A stretch of DNA of 64,000 nt, from positions 62,001 through 126,000 of the forward strand of contig NZ_LT629690.1 in NCBI RefSeq assembly GCF_900102185.1, given 5' to 3'. Origin of the DNA: Terriglobus roseus. GTDB lineage: Bacteria > Acidobacteriota > Terriglobia > Terriglobales > Acidobacteriaceae. This document shows positions 1 through 8,646 of the stretch, piece by piece. The position numbers and the translations under genes are program-made. The notes below the pieces were generated by a model. It was not told the origin of the DNA. It did no database searches and worked only from the letters and a program-made list of their open reading frames with translations. Within the stretch, counting starts at the first letter, position 1. Every line of letters starts with the position of its first letter.

Positions 1-491
1 AGGAAGTTCTTGCCGGTTGCGCCGTAGACCCAGCTTGTTCGAAAGATCATGTACGCAGCGCCGCTGTTTGCGAGGGCTTGTTCGCCTTCCAGTTTTGTGC
101 GGCCGTATGTGCTCAAAGGGCCGGTTGCGTCAGTCTCTACCCACGGTTTCGTACCATCTCCAGCGAAAACATAATCCGTTGAAAAGTGGATCACCGGGAT
201 ATGCAATGCTGCAGCTTCTTCACCGAGAACGCCCGGCGCGATTGCATTGATGGCTTCCGCAAGTTCGACTTCCGATTCTGCTTTGTCGACTGCGGTGTAC
301 GCCGCGGCGTTGATGATCCAGGATGGCCGATGCTCGCGAACGTAGGAGCGGATTGCATCCGGCGATGCGAGGTTCATCTCCGCGCTGGTTGGTGCGAGAA
401 CGGATTGATTGCGGAGACGCAGGAGGATGACGATCTCTCCGCCAACCTGACCTGATGCGCCCGTGACAAGAATGGGGGAAGCAGCGGTCAC
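1..491 (-). CDS. rfbD: dTDP-4-dehydrorhamnose reductase, N-terminal part (runs off the window)
   Basis: Last step of dTDP-L-rhamnose synthesis: NADPH-dependent reduction of dTDP-4-keto-rhamnose in the cytoplasm. I translated the minus strand by hand from a GTG at 489-491. It opens with a Rossmann glycine motif (ILVTGASGQVG), followed by NAAAYTAVDKAE, HFSTDYVFAGDG and the catalytic-type YGRTK, all typical of RmlD. About 163 residues are visible and the C-terminus lies beyond position 1. It starts one base after the rfbA stop codon, so it is the third gene of an rfbB-rfbA-rfbD operon. The GTG start is inferred from spacing and family alignment. rfbC is not in the window. Confidence 0.93.
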   Translation of the reverse strand, partial: MTAASPILVTGASGQVGGEIVILLRLRNQSVLAPTSAEMNLASPDAIRSYVREHRPSWIINAAAYTAVDKAESEVELAEAINAIAPGVLGEEAAALHIPVIHFSTDYVFAGDGTKPWVETDATGPLSTYGRTKLEGEQALANSGAAYMIFRTSWVYGATGKNF

Positions 492-492
492 G

Positions 493-1368
493 TTAGAAGA
501 ACCGCTCTTTCAGAATGCGGCGGAGATAGACGGCATACGAACTCTTGCCAATCTTTTCAGCCAGTGCCTCAAGCTGGCCGCCGGTAATCCATCCCTTACG
601 CCACGCGATCTCTTCCGGACAGGCAACCTTGAGGCCTTGGCGATGTTCGATTGCATGGATGAAGTTCGAAGCTTCCAGCAGCGAGTCGTGCGTGCCGGTG
701 TCGAGCCAGGCGATGCCACGCCCCAGAATTTCCACCTGTAGCTGACCCTTTTCGAGGTACCAGCAATTGATATCGGTGATTTCAAGCTCGCCACGCGGTG
801 AAGGCTTGATGCTTTCTGCGGCTTCGACGATCTGGGAGTCGTAGAAGTAGAGGCCCGTCACGGCGTAGTTCGATTTGGGTTCCGCTGGTTTTTCCTGCAG
901 AGAGAGGGCGCGTCGTTGGTCATCAAACTCAACTACACCGTAACGCTCTGGATCGCTGACCGGATAAGCAAATACCATAGCGCCTTGCTTGCGCTTTGCG
1001 GCTTCCATCAAGGTTGGCTGGAGATCGTGTCCGAAGAAAAGATTGTCTCCCAGAACCAGACAGCAGCTATCGCCAGCGAGGAAGTCGCGACCAATGAGGA
1101 ATGCCTGTGCCAGGCCGTCAGGCGAAGGCTGCACAGCATATTGAATGGAAAGTCCCCATTGTGAACCGTCTCCCAACAGATGCTGAAAGCGCGGCGTATC
1201 CATGGGAGTGGAGATCAGAAGGATCTCACGGATGCCAGCGAGCATGAGTGTCGACAGCGGATAGTAGACCATCGGCTTGTCATACACAGGAAGAAGCTGC
1301 TTGGAGACGGGCAGCGTTACGGGGTGGAGACGTGTTCCAGAACCCCCAGCGAGAATGATGCCTTTCAC
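493..1368 (-). CDS. rfbA: Glucose-1-phosphate thymidylyltransferase
   Basis: RmlA makes dTDP-glucose from dTTP and glucose-1-phosphate, the first step toward dTDP-rhamnose for surface polysaccharide. The 291-residue length is standard. The N-terminus holds the nucleotide-binding signature [11 protein letters not shown] with [11 protein letters not shown]. Further on are [11 protein letters not shown], the sugar-binding segment with VVEFD, and [10 protein letters not shown]-like [10 protein letters not shown] near the C-terminus. Its ATG overlaps the rfbB stop by four bases (ATGA), indicating translational coupling, and its own stop sits one base before rfbD. Confidence 0.97.
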   Translation of the reverse strand: MKGIILAGGSGTRLHPVTLPVSKQLLPVYDKPMVYYPLSTLMLAGIREILLISTPMDTPRFQHLLGDGSQWGLSIQYAVQPSPDGLAQAFLIGRDFLAGDSCCLVLGDNLFFGHDLQPTLMEAAKRKQGAMVFAYPVSDPERYGVVEFDDQRRALSLQEKPAEPKSNYAVTGLYFYDSQIVEAAESIKPSPRGELEITDINCWYLEKGQLQVEILGRGIAWLDTGTHDSLLEASNFIHAIEHRQGLKVACPEEIAWRKGWITGGQLEALAEKIGKSSYAVYLRRILKERFF

Positions 1369-2456
1369 TTCTGTACCTCACGAGCCGAGTAGTTCTGCTC
1401 GATCCACTTTCTGTAATCGCCGCTTGTCACGCCCTGTACCCAAGCCTGATTTGCGAGGTACCACTCTACCGTCTTTCGCAGCCCGCTTTCAAAACTTTCT
1501 GCGGGCTTCCAGTTGAGTTCCGTTTCAATCTTTGTTGCGTCGATTGCGTAGCGACGATCATGTCCGGGGCGGTCCTGAACATGCGTGATCAGTTTGCTGT
1601 GCGGGACGTTTTGCGAGTCGGGCAGGAGCTCGTCAAGCAACGCACAGATGGTCTTGACCACGTCGATATTGGCGCGCTGATTGCAACCGCCGACGTTATA
1701 GGTTTCGCCGGGCTTGCCGCGTTCCAGAACCGCGCGAACGGCGGAGCAATGATCCTGTACGAAGAGCCAATCGCGAACCTGCAGTCCATCGCCATACACC
1801 GGCAGAGGCTTGCCTGCCATCGCGTTAAGGAGGATCAGCGGAATCAACTTTTCCGGGAAGTGATATGGCCCATAGTTGTTCGAGCAATTGGTGATTGTCG
1901 TCGGCAGGCCGTACGTGTGGTGCCACGCGCGTACGAGATGATCACTGGCTGCCTTGGACGCAGCGTAGGGGCTGTTTGGAGCGTATTGCGTGGTCTCTGA
2001 GAATGCCGGGTCGTTTGGTTCCAGCGTTCCATACACCTCATCGGTGGAGATGTGGTGGAAGCGGAATGCGGAGCGCTCGTCGCCGGTGAGCGTTTCATAA
2101 AACTCACGGGCCGCGTTCAGCAGCTGATGTGTGCCACCGATATTCGTGTCAAAGAATACCTTTGGCCCAAGGATCGAGCGATCGACGTGGCTTTCCGCGG
2201 CGAAGTGAATGACTGCCCGGAAACGATGCTCTGCAAAGAGACGTTTCAATAGGTCGGCATCACAGATGTCGCCGTGGATGAACGTGTAGTTGGGATTGTC
2301 CTTCAGCGATTCAAGAGTCAGCGGATTGCCCGCATACGTCAGCTTGTCGAGATTGACGAGCGGTGTTCCAACCGTTTCGAACCAATCGAGTACAAAGTTG
2401 GCACCAATAAAGCCCGCGCCGCCTGTTACCAGCACGGGGGCGTTCTGAAAACTCAT
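1365..2456 (-). CDS. rfbB: dTDP-glucose 4,6-dehydratase
   Basis: RmlB is an NAD-dependent extended SDR enzyme converting dTDP-glucose to dTDP-4-keto-6-deoxyglucose. It begins with [15 protein letters not shown] (the GxxGxxG motif), has [18 protein letters not shown], and the catalytic [10 protein letters not shown], then NCSNNYGPY. The frame is open 19 codons further upstream to 2513, but the ATG at 2456 (MSFQNAP) places the Rossmann motif at the family's usual distance and leaves about 363 residues. First visible gene of the rhamnose operon; it overlaps rfbA by four bases. Confidence 0.96.
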   Translation of the reverse strand: MSFQNAPVLVTGGAGFIGANFVLDWFETVGTPLVNLDKLTYAGNPLTLESLKDNPNYTFIHGDICDADLLKRLFAEHRFRAVIHFAAESHVDRSILGPKVFFDTNIGGTHQLLNAAREFYETLTGDERSAFRFHHISTDEVYGTLEPNDPAFSETTQYAPNSPYAASKAASDHLVRAWHHTYGLPTTITNCSNNYGPYHFPEKLIPLILLNAMAGKPLPVYGDGLQVRDWLFVQDHCSAVRAVLERGKPGETYNVGGCNQRANIDVVKTICALLDELLPDSQNVPHSKLITHVQDRPGHDRRYAIDATKIETELNWKPAESFESGLRKTVEWYLANQAWVQGVTSGDYRKWIEQNYSAREVQK

Positions 2457-2597
2457 ACCAACCATCTTATATTTGAGCGACTTTCTCTGGAGTTTCCTGA
2501 GTGCCGTTTCCATGAGGGACGTTCCAGCATGAAACTGCGTGTGAGTTACGGCGGTTTCTGTGTTGTTCTGTCGAGAACTGGCGGTGATTTCTGGCGA

Positions 2598-3482
2598 TTA
2601 GATGGTGATGAGTGCGACGGCGGGCAGGGCGAGGAGCATGCCGAATCTTTGGCGGCGGGAAGTCTTTTCGTGTAGCAGCCATGCCGCAAGCAGGATGGTT
2701 CCGGCGGGGTAGATGGAGGCGAGGACTGCGGCTACGTCGAGACGTCCAGCGCGGGTGGCCGCCAGGTAGCTGAGATTGCCACCAGTGTCGAGTAGCGATC
2801 CTCCGAGGATGAACAGGAGCGTCTTGGTGTGCCGTGGGTCGATATGGCCTTTTTCGCGGAAGCCGACCAGCAGAAGCAGGAGCGATATCGCCAACGCAGT
2901 GGTGGATGAGCCGATACGGGCTGAGGCCATGCCCCAAAGAACGCCGGATTGTCCCGCGAACTTCAAGGCCACGAAGTAAATGCCAAAACCTATGCCACCC
3001 AGGACGGAGAGCACCATCGCTTGTCGTGAGGCGCTGTGTGTGGGGTCGGTGGACGAGGCGATCATCCAGATGGCGGTTCCCGCGAGCAGGAAGCCGCTGA
3101 GTCGTAGTACGCCGGGTGCGCCGTCGAGGAAGACGGAGACGATGGCCGGGACGATGGCGCAGAGGAGTCCGCTTACGGCCGCGGCGGAGCCCATGTGGCC
3201 GGTGGAGAGCGCGATGTAAAAGGCCACCAGCGAGACGGAGGCGATGACTCCTCCTCCGATGCCCCACCAAAGCGTGGTTCCTGTAGGGAGGGGATTGCCC
3301 TGAAGCGTGGCGAGGGTGGCGACGACGGCAAGGCTGACGAGATGGCCGATGAAGACGACCAGCAGGGCTCCGCGAATGGTGCTGCCTGCACGACGGACGG
3401 CGATGGAACCGGCGAAGTCGCCACCGCCCCATAGGGCTGCGGCGAGCAGTCCGAAGGCCGCGTTTGCCCCAAGGAATGTCAT
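2598..3482 (-). CDS. EamA-type (DMT superfamily) membrane transporter
   Basis: A 294-residue, strongly hydrophobic protein with about ten membrane helices arranged as two homologous EamA halves, typical of drug/metabolite transporters that export small molecules across the inner membrane. The start LLAAALWGGGDFAG and the late-half motif with ASIYPAGTILLAAWLLHEK resemble the family, in which the second half carries a conserved P and a E near the last helices. The substrate cannot be read from sequence. A rho-independent terminator (3512-3543) separates it from the upstream VWA gene, so it probably has its own promoter in the short gap. Confidence 0.85.
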   Translation of the reverse strand: MTFLGANAAFGLLAAALWGGGDFAGSIAVRRAGSTIRGALLVVFIGHLVSLAVVATLATLQGNPLPTGTTLWWGIGGGVIASVSLVAFYIALSTGHMGSAAAVSGLLCAIVPAIVSVFLDGAPGVLRLSGFLLAGTAIWMIASSTDPTHSASRQAMVLSVLGGIGFGIYFVALKFAGQSGVLWGMASARIGSSTTALAISLLLLLVGFREKGHIDPRHTKTLLFILGGSLLDTGGNLSYLAATRAGRLDVAAVLASIYPAGTILLAAWLLHEKTSRRQRFGMLLALPAVALITI

Positions 3483-3511
3483 CTATAGATGTTACCTGCT
3501 CGAACATGAGA

Positions 3512-3543
3512 AAGCCCCGTCACCGTGGTTGGTGGCGGGGCTT
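3512..3543 (-). terminator. Rho-independent terminator after the VWA gene
   Basis: A 13-bp inverted repeat (3512-3524 with 3531-3543, one G-T mismatch position) with a 6-base loop. In the minus direction the stem ends in CTTTCTC. It lies just past the stop of the minus-strand VWA protein at 3559. Confidence 0.8.
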
Positions 3544-3558
3544 CAGAGTATGGCGCGA

Positions 3559-4890
3559 TTACTTCTGAGGTGTGGTGGTGTTTCCGCCCGTGCGCATCAT
3601 GTTTTCTGCGGTGGGGTAGTAGCCCTTCTTGGCAACGATGTTCAGGTCCGGGCGCGTTACGCGAACTTCGACCGTTCGGAACTTGCCGTCGGTGATGGCT
3701 TCGTGGGAGTAGTAGCCGACGGTGTACTGCAGGCGGACGTCCTCAGCAACCTTGCCGAAGCTTTCTTCGATGCCCTTGCGGCTCCACTGCGAGACGGCTT
3801 CACCACCGGTGGCTGCAGCGTACTGCGGCAGTACGTTTTCACGCATGGTGTATGGGATGTGGAACTTGTCCAGCCAGCCCACGTAGGGGGTGGCGGAGTC
3901 GCCGACGACAGTGGAGTAGATGGCGATCTTGTTGGTCTGGAGGAACTGAACCACGTCCTTGAACTTGACCTTGGAGCCGTATTCCTTACCGTCGCTGACG
4001 ACGTAGATGATTCGGCGGCGGTCGCCGGGGCGCTTGGCGAGGGACTTGGCGGCTTCAAAGATGGCGTCGTTGAGCGGGTGCTGTTCCTTCGGCGGTGCCT
4101 GGAAAGTGGAGGCGGAGTTGCGCACCGGGGCCGTGTTGGGGTCGAACTGGTGGCCGTTGATGTTGGTGGTCTGCGAGAGTGGGCCCATGGGCGAGGCGAG
4201 GTAGGCTTCGCGACCGGTGGACTTAGCGCGCTCAATGGCGGCGATGGCGCGGTTGCTCTGCGCGCCGGTGTACTCGGTAACCATCTTGGTGCTGTTGTTG
4301 TAGGTAAAGATCGCCATTTCGTCGTAGGGCGTGAAGGCTCCCTGCACGGCGCCGAGGGCGTCGTTAACGCGCTGCATTACGTCAAAGGGCAACGACTGAT
4401 CGACGACGAAGGCAATGGAAAGCGGGAAAGGATCGCTGGAGAAGTAGCGCATCTGCTGGCGGATGCCGTTTTCGTAGACGCGGATTTCGCGCCAGTCGAT
4501 GGCGGGAACCAGCTTGCCGGACTTGTCCTTCACGGTGAAGGGAATCTGCACGAAGTTGACGCCGACGTTCAGCGTCTGCACGCGGCCGCCGGGGCCGAGT
4601 TCGGCTTTGAGGTCCGGAGCGGCCTGGTCGGCCTCGGGAACTTCATTTTTCTGCTGCGAACCCGGAAGCGACGAGGTGGGGACTACGCCGCCGTTGCCGC
4701 CATCGTCCGCGGGGGTGTTGCTGGTGCTGGTCGTGATGCCCCGGCCGGGGGTGACGCCAGCGGCCTCTGGGATCACGTTGGGACGTGGGCCGTCCGGGAT
4801 GGCCTGCTGCTGACCCGCCTGCGCGCCTGCTACCGTAACCAAGCCCGCCGCAAGACCTGTTGCCAACACCGCTGCCAATCCAAGCTTCAC
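3559..4890 (-). CDS. Secreted VWFA-related acidobacterial domain protein, degenerate MIDAS
   Basis: A 443-residue exported protein. A signal peptide (LAAVLATGLAAGLVTVAGAQA) is followed by a low-complexity Pro/Gly/Ser/Asn linker to about residue 100, an IPFTVKD-type beta segment, then a von Willebrand A fold. The metal-site strand reads FVVDQSLPF at about residues 163-171, so the usual DxSxS is D-x-S-x-P. A later strand reads YVVSDGKEYGS. The C-terminus (QYTVGYY, VRVTRPDLNIVAKKGYY) matches the end of the acidobacterial VWFA-related family. GTG at 4890 is preferred, with TTG at 4893 also possible; a good AAGGAG ribosome site precedes both. It is divergent to a second member of the same family. 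The role is unknown, probably protein-protein contact in the periplasm or at the surface. Confidence 0.85.
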   Translation of the reverse strand: MKLGLAAVLATGLAAGLVTVAGAQAGQQQAIPDGPRPNVIPEAAGVTPGRGITTSTSNTPADDGGNGGVVPTSSLPGSQQKNEVPEADQAAPDLKAELGPGGRVQTLNVGVNFVQIPFTVKDKSGKLVPAIDWREIRVYENGIRQQMRYFSSDPFPLSIAFVVDQSLPFDVMQRVNDALGAVQGAFTPYDEMAIFTYNNSTKMVTEYTGAQSNRAIAAIERAKSTGREAYLASPMGPLSQTTNINGHQFDPNTAPVRNSASTFQAPPKEQHPLNDAIFEAAKSLAKRPGDRRRIIYVVSDGKEYGSKVKFKDVVQFLQTNKIAIYSTVVGDSATPYVGWLDKFHIPYTMRENVLPQYAAATGGEAVSQWSRKGIEESFGKVAEDVRLQYTVGYYSHEAITDGKFRTVEVRVTRPDLNIVAKKGYYPTAENMMRTGGNTTTPQK

Positions 4891-5048
4891 CAAGACAAAA
4901 CTCCTTCAATACGAACGAAACTGTCCCACCAAGAGTATCAGCCGAGGGTTTCGCGGCGGAATCTGGCGGTCGCTTTCTTGTTGGACGCAGCGGCGGGGTG
5001 CATCGTTGTCGTAGACTTCGGGGCGTGGTGTCCCGTCCAATACTTTGT

Positions 5049-6092
5049 ATGCGTCCTCTGCGCGTTTCTACCCTTGCCTTTGCTGCCGTGATGTCGTTCG
5101 CCGCCTCTGCGCGGGCGCAGGATGCCCCATCGCCCATGGGGCCGCCGCCGGCGAGTTCCGCTCCGAAACAGGAGGAAGTGGTTGCCGATGGGCAGACGCT
5201 GAAGGTTCAAGTGAACCTTGTGAACACGTATTTCTCTGCGCGCGACAAGGGCGGCTTCCTGACTGGGTTGCACAAGGACGACTGCTCGCTGACGGAGAAC
5301 AACGATCCGCAGGTGATCAAGAACTTCACGCAGGAAAAGAAGCTGCCGCTGACGATTGGAATTCTGCTGGATACCAGCGGATCGCAGCAGAATGTGTTGC
5401 CGCTGGAGCAGGAGAGTGGCGCGACATTTTTGAAGGATGTGCTGACGCCTAAGGATGAGGCGTTCCTGATTTCGTTCGACATCAATGTTGACCTGCTGGC
5501 GGATTACACGAACAGTCCTGCGGCGTTGCGCAGAGCGATGAACAAGGCGCAGATCAACACGGGTGCGGCCACTGGCTCGGTGACGGGTAACTCCACTCCG
5601 AGAGGCACGCTGCTGTACGACGCGGTGTACCTGGCGACGCACGAGAAGCTGCATGACGAGGCTGGCCGCAAGGTGATCGTCATGCTGACCGACGGCGGCG
5701 ATCAGGGCAGCCAGGTGAAGTTGAAGGAAGCCATCGAAGCGGCGCAGAAGGCGAACACGATTATCTACGTGATCCTGATCAGCGACGCGGGTGGATTTGG
5801 CTTTGGTATGGGCGGGCCGATGTATACCGTGGGCAATCCTGCGGGAGACATGGACAAGCTGACCAAGGAGACGGGTGGCCGCGTGATCAACGTGGGGCAT
5901 AACGGCAAGAAGCTGGACGATGCCTTTGCGCAGATCAGCGATGAATTGCGCACGCAGTACCTGATCAGCTACACGCCGAAGAACCAGAAGTTCGATGGGA
6001 CATTCCGCAACATTGCCATCTCCTGCGGCAAGGATGTGAAGATCCAGGCGCGCAAGGGTTACTACGCGATGGCGGACTCGAATACGGAGTAA
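5049..6092 (+). CDS. Secreted VWFA-related acidobacterial domain protein, intact MIDAS
   Basis: A 347-residue exported protein. The reading frame is open from 4860, but ATG 5049 starts a clear signal peptide (MRPLRVSTLAFAAVMSFAAS, cleavage near ARAQ). The beta-rich lead segment (VQVNLVNTYFSARDKGG) precedes a VWA domain with a canonical metal site, ILLDTSGSQQ, and MLTDGGDQGS in the fourth strand region. It ends with QYLISYTPKNQKFDGTFR and VKIQARKGYY, the family's C-terminal signature. Unlike its divergent neighbour at 3559-4890, it keeps the full DxSxS. The function of this family is not established. Confidence 0.88.
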   Translation: MRPLRVSTLAFAAVMSFAASARAQDAPSPMGPPPASSAPKQEEVVADGQTLKVQVNLVNTYFSARDKGGFLTGLHKDDCSLTENNDPQVIKNFTQEKKLPLTIGILLDTSGSQQNVLPLEQESGATFLKDVLTPKDEAFLISFDINVDLLADYTNSPAALRRAMNKAQINTGAATGSVTGNSTPRGTLLYDAVYLATHEKLHDEAGRKVIVMLTDGGDQGSQVKLKEAIEAAQKANTIIYVILISDAGGFGFGMGGPMYTVGNPAGDMDKLTKETGGRVINVGHNGKKLDDAFAQISDELRTQYLISYTPKNQKFDGTFRNIAISCGKDVKIQARKGYYAMADSNTE

Positions 6093-6214
6093 CTGGTCTG
6101 ACGACTTGCGTGCATCCTTTTTCTTAGCCGCGCTATCTTAGGTGGAAACGCAAATAGTTTTTCCCCGGGGAAGATGCGATGCGGATTGTATTCCGTGGTC
6201 GACAGGTCTAAGTA

Positions 6215-7381
6215 GTGACGCAGGACAACGAATCAAAAGAGAAGTCTTCCGGACAGCTACTGCCGGTTGATGCGGCGCGGGCAAATTCGTTGCTGGCGGC
6301 GATTGTGGAGTCGTCTGACGACGCCATTATCAGCAAAGACCTGGATGGAACCATTACAAGTTGGAATGCGGCGGCGGAACGGATCTTCGGCTTCTCGTCA
6401 GAAGAGATCGTTGGCAAATCGATTTTGACGCTGATCCCTGAAGACCTGCAAGATGAAGAGAAGACGATCATTGCGCGGCTGCGTCGTGGCGAGCGCATTG
6501 AACACTTTGAGACGACGCGCGTTGCAAAGTCTGGCAAGTTGCTGTCGCTGTCGCTGACGATCTCGCCAGTGAGAGATGCAAGCGGCACAGTAGTGGGCGC
6601 TTCGAAGATTGCCCGCGACATTTCTGAGCGCAAGGAATTTGAGCGCCGACTGGTGGAGACGGAGAAGATCGTTGCCACGGGGCGCATGGCCGCGACGATT
6701 GCGCACGAGATCAACAATCCCCTGGAAGCTGTGGTGAACCTGATCTACCTGGCACGGTTGAGTCCTACCGTGAACGAACAGGTACGCGAGTATTTGCGGT
6801 TGGCCGAGCAGGAGATTGAGCGTGTGTCGTTGATTGCGCGGCAGACGCTGGGGTATTTCCGCGAGACGGCGGTGCCGGTGGATTTTCCGGTGAGCGTGCT
6901 GCTTGATGAAGTTCTGACGGTATACGGTGCGAAGCTGGCTTACAGCGGCATTGATGTGCATCGTGACTACCAGCCTGCGCAGCGCCTGACGATGCGTAAG
7001 GGCGAACTGACGCAGTTGTTCTCAAACCTGGTGGCGAACGCAATTGATGCGATGCCGCTGGGTGGCGATCTGTCTGTCTCGGTTGCGCCTGAGGGCCAGT
7101 CTCCGGAAGACGGTGTACGCGTGCAGATGGCAGATACGGGCACGGGTATTTCCGAGGAATTGCTGGAGAAGATCTTCGAACCGTTCTTCACGACGAAGGA
7201 ACAGCGTGGCACCGGTATTGGGCTGTGGCTCTCCAGGCAGTTTGTGGAGGACCATCGCGGTAGTATTGCTGTTACCAGCAGCACAGACGTCGAGGATCAC
7301 GGAACCACCTTCCGCATCTTCCTGCCGTACGCAAACGGTCTGATGCAGGATGCTGTGGCTGGTGAGAGAGGCAATGCATGA
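6215..7381 (+). CDS. PAS-domain sensor histidine kinase
   Basis: A 388-residue cytoplasmic two-component kinase with no membrane segment. A PAS domain occupies roughly residues 25-145 (IVESSDDAIISKDLDGTITSWN, then the PAC end GASKIARDISERK). The dimerisation/phosphoacceptor H box is TIAHEINNPLEAV near residue 170. The ATPase domain shows the N box (NLVANAIDAM), DTGTGI and the GTGIGLWLS glycine loop. Start is GTG at 6215. Its stop overlaps the start of the response regulator by four bases, so the two form a coupled pair. The PAS ligand is unknown; the absence of transmembrane helices suggests an intracellular signal. Confidence 0.93.
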   Translation: MTQDNESKEKSSGQLLPVDAARANSLLAAIVESSDDAIISKDLDGTITSWNAAAERIFGFSSEEIVGKSILTLIPEDLQDEEKTIIARLRRGERIEHFETTRVAKSGKLLSLSLTISPVRDASGTVVGASKIARDISERKEFERRLVETEKIVATGRMAATIAHEINNPLEAVVNLIYLARLSPTVNEQVREYLRLAEQEIERVSLIARQTLGYFRETAVPVDFPVSVLLDEVLTVYGAKLAYSGIDVHRDYQPAQRLTMRKGELTQLFSNLVANAIDAMPLGGDLSVSVAPEGQSPEDGVRVQMADTGTGISEELLEKIFEPFFTTKEQRGTGIGLWLSRQFVEDHRGSIAVTSSTDVEDHGTTFRIFLPYANGLMQDAVAGERGNA

Positions 7382-7830
7382 GCATCCTTCGCCTTGATGG
7401 CGATTCGGCGTTTCCCCCGCCGCCGCATGATGCGGTTGCACAATTTAGTGAACGTTCTGCTCCGCGCAGACGGCGTGTACTGGTGGTGGATGACGAACGC
7501 CTGATCACCGATACCGTTGTGCAGATCCTGAACATCCATGGCTATGACGCGTTCGGCGCATACTCTGCAAACGAAGCGATGAAGCTGGCAGAGAACTTTC
7601 ATCCAGACTTTCTGTTGTCTGACGTGATGATGCCGGGCACGAATGGTATTGAACTGGCTGTGGCCGTGCAAGAGATGTTGCCCACAGTACAGGTGCTGCT
7701 GTTTTCAGGCCAGGCAGGCACCAGCCAGTTGATTGAAAATCGGAACCTTCCGTTCGCACTGGAAGCGAAGCCAATTCATCCGGACAAGTTGATTAAGACG
7801 TTGGAGAACCTGGGCCGTCGACGCCGGTAA
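7378..7830 (+). CDS. Single-domain response regulator
   Basis: A 150-residue receiver protein that should be phosphorylated by the kinase whose stop codon it overlaps. After a roughly 30-residue polar/proline N-terminal tail come the receiver landmarks: acidic pair VVDDE, phospho-acceptor Asp in LLSDVMMPG, the switch Ser in LLFSG, and the conserved Lys in EAKPI. There is no DNA-binding or enzymatic output domain, so it probably acts by protein contact or as a phosphorelay intermediate. It ends just before a strong hairpin terminator. Confidence 0.92.
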   Translation: MSILRLDGDSAFPPPPHDAVAQFSERSAPRRRRVLVVDDERLITDTVVQILNIHGYDAFGAYSANEAMKLAENFHPDFLLSDVMMPGTNGIELAVAVQEMLPTVQVLLFSGQAGTSQLIENRNLPFALEAKPIHPDKLIKTLENLGRRRR

Positions 7831-7851
7831 GACTGATCGTATCCACATAGG

Positions 7852-7879
7852 TAAGGGCATGGCGAAAGCCATGCCCTTA
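7852..7879. terminator. Bidirectional terminator between the response regulator and hisA
   Basis: A perfect 12-bp stem (7852-7863 with 7868-7879) closed by a GAAA tetraloop, with T-rich sequence following on the plus strand (GCTTTTCG). It sits between two convergent genes and can serve both. Confidence 0.85.
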
Positions 7880-7905
7880 TGCTTTTCGTAGTTTGTTTAC
7901 GAGTA

Positions 7906-8607
7906 CTACGCTTCCATGGCTCCGCTGTAGACGGCCATGCCTGCTACGGCGTCAACGCCCATGGCGTCGAGGTCGTCGACTTCTTTCTTTTCCTTGATGC
8001 CGCCGGCGACGATCAACTGCTTTGCTGTGCATGCGCGCAGGATGCCGGCGATGTCCATGGGGAAGCCGCTCATGGTGCCTTCGGTGTCGACGTGCGTGTA
8101 GAGGAAGGCGGCGCAGTCGTTCTCAAGCCATGTGACGGCTTCCTCAGGCGTGAGGTCAACGCTTTCCTTCCAACCCTTTACTGCGACCTTGCCGTGCTTC
8201 GTGTCGACGGAGAAGACGAGTTGATCTTCACCGAGCGTCCTGTTGAGCGACTCTGCGAAGTTGAGGTTCATGATCGGGTGGCGCTTGCGGTCGGCCTCGT
8301 TGTCGCCGCCGAAGAGCGTGGAGCCGTAGATGACGCGCTTGGCGCCGAGGTCGAGCATGCGCTGGCCGTCTTCTGCGGTGCGCAGGCCACCGCCCACCTG
8401 GCAGGTGAGCTTCGATGTGAACTGCTGGATGAGTGCGCGGTTGTCGCCCTGGCGCATGGCGGCGTCGAGGTCGATCAGTTGCACGAGCGGGTACTTCGAG
8501 AAGCGGTCGATCCAGTAATCGAAGTCGTCAAAGGCGAGCTTGAGTTTTTCACCCTGGACAAGCTGGACGATCTGTCCGTTCATGAGGTCGATAGATGGAA
8601 TGAGCAT
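7906..8607 (-). CDS. hisA: Phosphoribosylformimino-5-aminoimidazole carboxamide ribotide isomerase
   Basis: HisA catalyses the Amadori rearrangement of ProFAR in histidine biosynthesis. It is a 233-residue (beta/alpha)8 barrel. The first catalytic Asp lies in IPSIDLMNG and the second in VFSVDTKHGKVAVKGW. The phosphate loops are CQVGGGLRT and IVAGGI, and HVDTEGTMSG matches the family's D-x-DGTxxG loop. It is rather divergent from proteobacterial HisA. It is separated from the rest of the his genes by two glycoside hydrolase genes and starts 39 bases after the minus-strand GH63-like gene, so it may be transcribed with that gene rather than with the his operon. Confidence 0.93.
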   Translation of the reverse strand: MLIPSIDLMNGQIVQLVQGEKLKLAFDDFDYWIDRFSKYPLVQLIDLDAAMRQGDNRALIQQFTSKLTCQVGGGLRTAEDGQRMLDLGAKRVIYGSTLFGGDNEADRKRHPIMNLNFAESLNRTLGEDQLVFSVDTKHGKVAVKGWKESVDLTPEEAVTWLENDCAAFLYTHVDTEGTMSGFPMDIAGILRACTAKQLIVAGGIKEKKEVDDLDAMGVDAVAGMAVYSGAMEA

Positions 8608-8646
8608 GACTCTTCTAGTGTCGCAGCTTTGCGGTGGTGGCCGCCA

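Noticed and set aside
3307-5091. Long plus-strand frame of 594 codons opposite the VWA gene
   Set aside because: It is a low-complexity translation antisense to a gene with a signal peptide and family motifs; open only because of codon bias in high-G+C DNA.
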